From NCBI GenBank assembly GCA_945878515.1, contig CAMCTL010000180.1, forward strand, positions 1 to 6,490: a stretch of DNA of 6,490 nucleotides, read 5' to 3'. The notes below the pieces were generated by a model that did not search any database, was not told the DNA's origin, and was given only the letters and a program-made list of their open reading frames with translations. The first letter of the stretch is position 1; every line of letters begins with the position of its first letter. A program made the position numbers and the translations under genes. Shown piece after piece: positions 6,035 to 6,490 of the stretch. Origin of the DNA: Flavobacterium psychrophilum. Lineage in GTDB: Bacteria > Bacteroidota > Bacteroidia > Flavobacteriales > Flavobacteriaceae.

Positions 6035-6490
6035 TTAAATTGTTAGTTCGTTTTCCGATTGCAATTCGACTCCTTTTTTGAAAATAACGGCAATGACATA
6101 AACTACTGCCGCCATCAAAACAAACGCATTGCTATCGACCAAAAATTGATTTAATGGTTCGATTTTGTAACCGTTTTGCTGCAAACTTTTTGCAATTTCA
6201 CTAGCTATATAACTCACGAGCCCAATACATAAGGTCAAATAGCTCATTCGTGTAATTTGTGTTGAAACAAAAGCATTAAAAGGTTTTTCAAGATCTAGCT
6301 TGAGAAGAAGCATAATGACAATATAGAACAAAATGCATTTGAGGATTGAAAGGAATAAAACAAAACTATACATACCATAAAAAACCCATTGACTTCGATT
6401 GTACAATTCGCTTAAATCCATTTTTTGATATAAATTATGGACCATTTCAGGTTTGAAAATACTGAATACAAAGTTGACAATTAAAGCGCC
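6035..6490 (-). CDS. DUF2975 family membrane protein, N-terminus beyond the window
   Basis: At least 151 codons remain open to the right edge. The first ATG inside the window (6445) is probably internal: the in-frame codons before it read GALIVNFVFSIFKPE, the tail of a hydrophobic segment ending in a family-like F-K-P-E junction. From there the visible order is a polar loop, then hydrophobic segments at roughly 6295-6390, 6190-6255 and 6060-6120. This matches the four-helix layout of DUF2975 proteins (usually about 150-190 residues), with the first helix cut by the edge. The C-terminal part contains NQFLVDSNAFVLMAAVVYVI and then a short polar tail. Function is unknown. The Xre-type regulator follows 2 nt downstream, so they form a two-gene operon whose promoter lies outside the window. 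Confidence 0.85.
   Translation of the reverse strand, partial: GALIVNFVFSIFKPEMVHNLYQKMDLSELYNRSQWVFYGMYSFVLFLSILKCILFYIVIMLLLKLDLEKPFNAFVSTQITRMSYLTLCIGLVSYIASEIAKSLQQNGYKIEPLNQFLVDSNAFVLMAAVVYVIAVIFKKGVELQSENELTI

Noticed and set aside
1..6490. Defence system, toxin-antitoxin pair or mobile element
   Set aside because: No nuclease, toxin, transposase or integrase motif was seen. The small HTH protein pairs with a DUF2975 membrane protein, not a toxin.

Overview
The window is AT-rich chromosomal DNA that looks like Flavobacterium or a close relative (Bacteroidota, Flavobacteriaceae). Three things suggest this. The protein families and their sequence style fit. There are no Shine-Dalgarno sequences ahead of the starts. 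Promoter-like sites have the Bacteroidota form (TTG, a spacer of about 20 nt, then TAnnTTTG) rather than the E. coli form. No rRNA, tRNA, CRISPR, transposase, integrase or phage gene was seen. All eight genes except the one cut by the right edge look intact.

Left block (1-3028, minus strand, read right to left): a single-chain iron-sulfur L-serine dehydratase (sdaA-type, 1601-3028), a YeiH-family putative sulfate/sulfite exporter (532-1509) and a small DUF2809 membrane protein (147-518). The last two are almost certainly co-transcribed. The block ends in a palindromic intergenic element (1-110) that probably acts as a terminator and resembles a repeat dispersed in flavobacterial genomes.

Middle (3029-4254): a 173-bp divergent promoter region has good promoter-like boxes facing both ways and a 15-bp perfect palindrome between them. 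It drives sdaA leftward and a TauE/SafE-family permease (3202-3981) rightward. After the permease comes a 273-bp convergent gap with no convincing gene and an 11-bp direct repeat.

Right block (4255-6490, minus strand): a membrane-anchored SOUL heme-binding-family protein, a Hsp31-like DJ-1/PfpI protein with a strong terminator hairpin behind it, and a two-gene operon of a DUF2975 membrane protein (cut by the right edge) and a small Xre-type regulator.

Functionally, the most suggestive feature is that two unrelated permease families both linked to sulfur oxyanions (YeiH and TauE/SafE) flank a serine deaminase. Export of sulfite or sulfate left over from amino-acid or sulfonate breakdown would fit, but this is inference. 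Otherwise the window looks like ordinary core and accessory chromosome, and I found no clear sign of a new multi-gene system.
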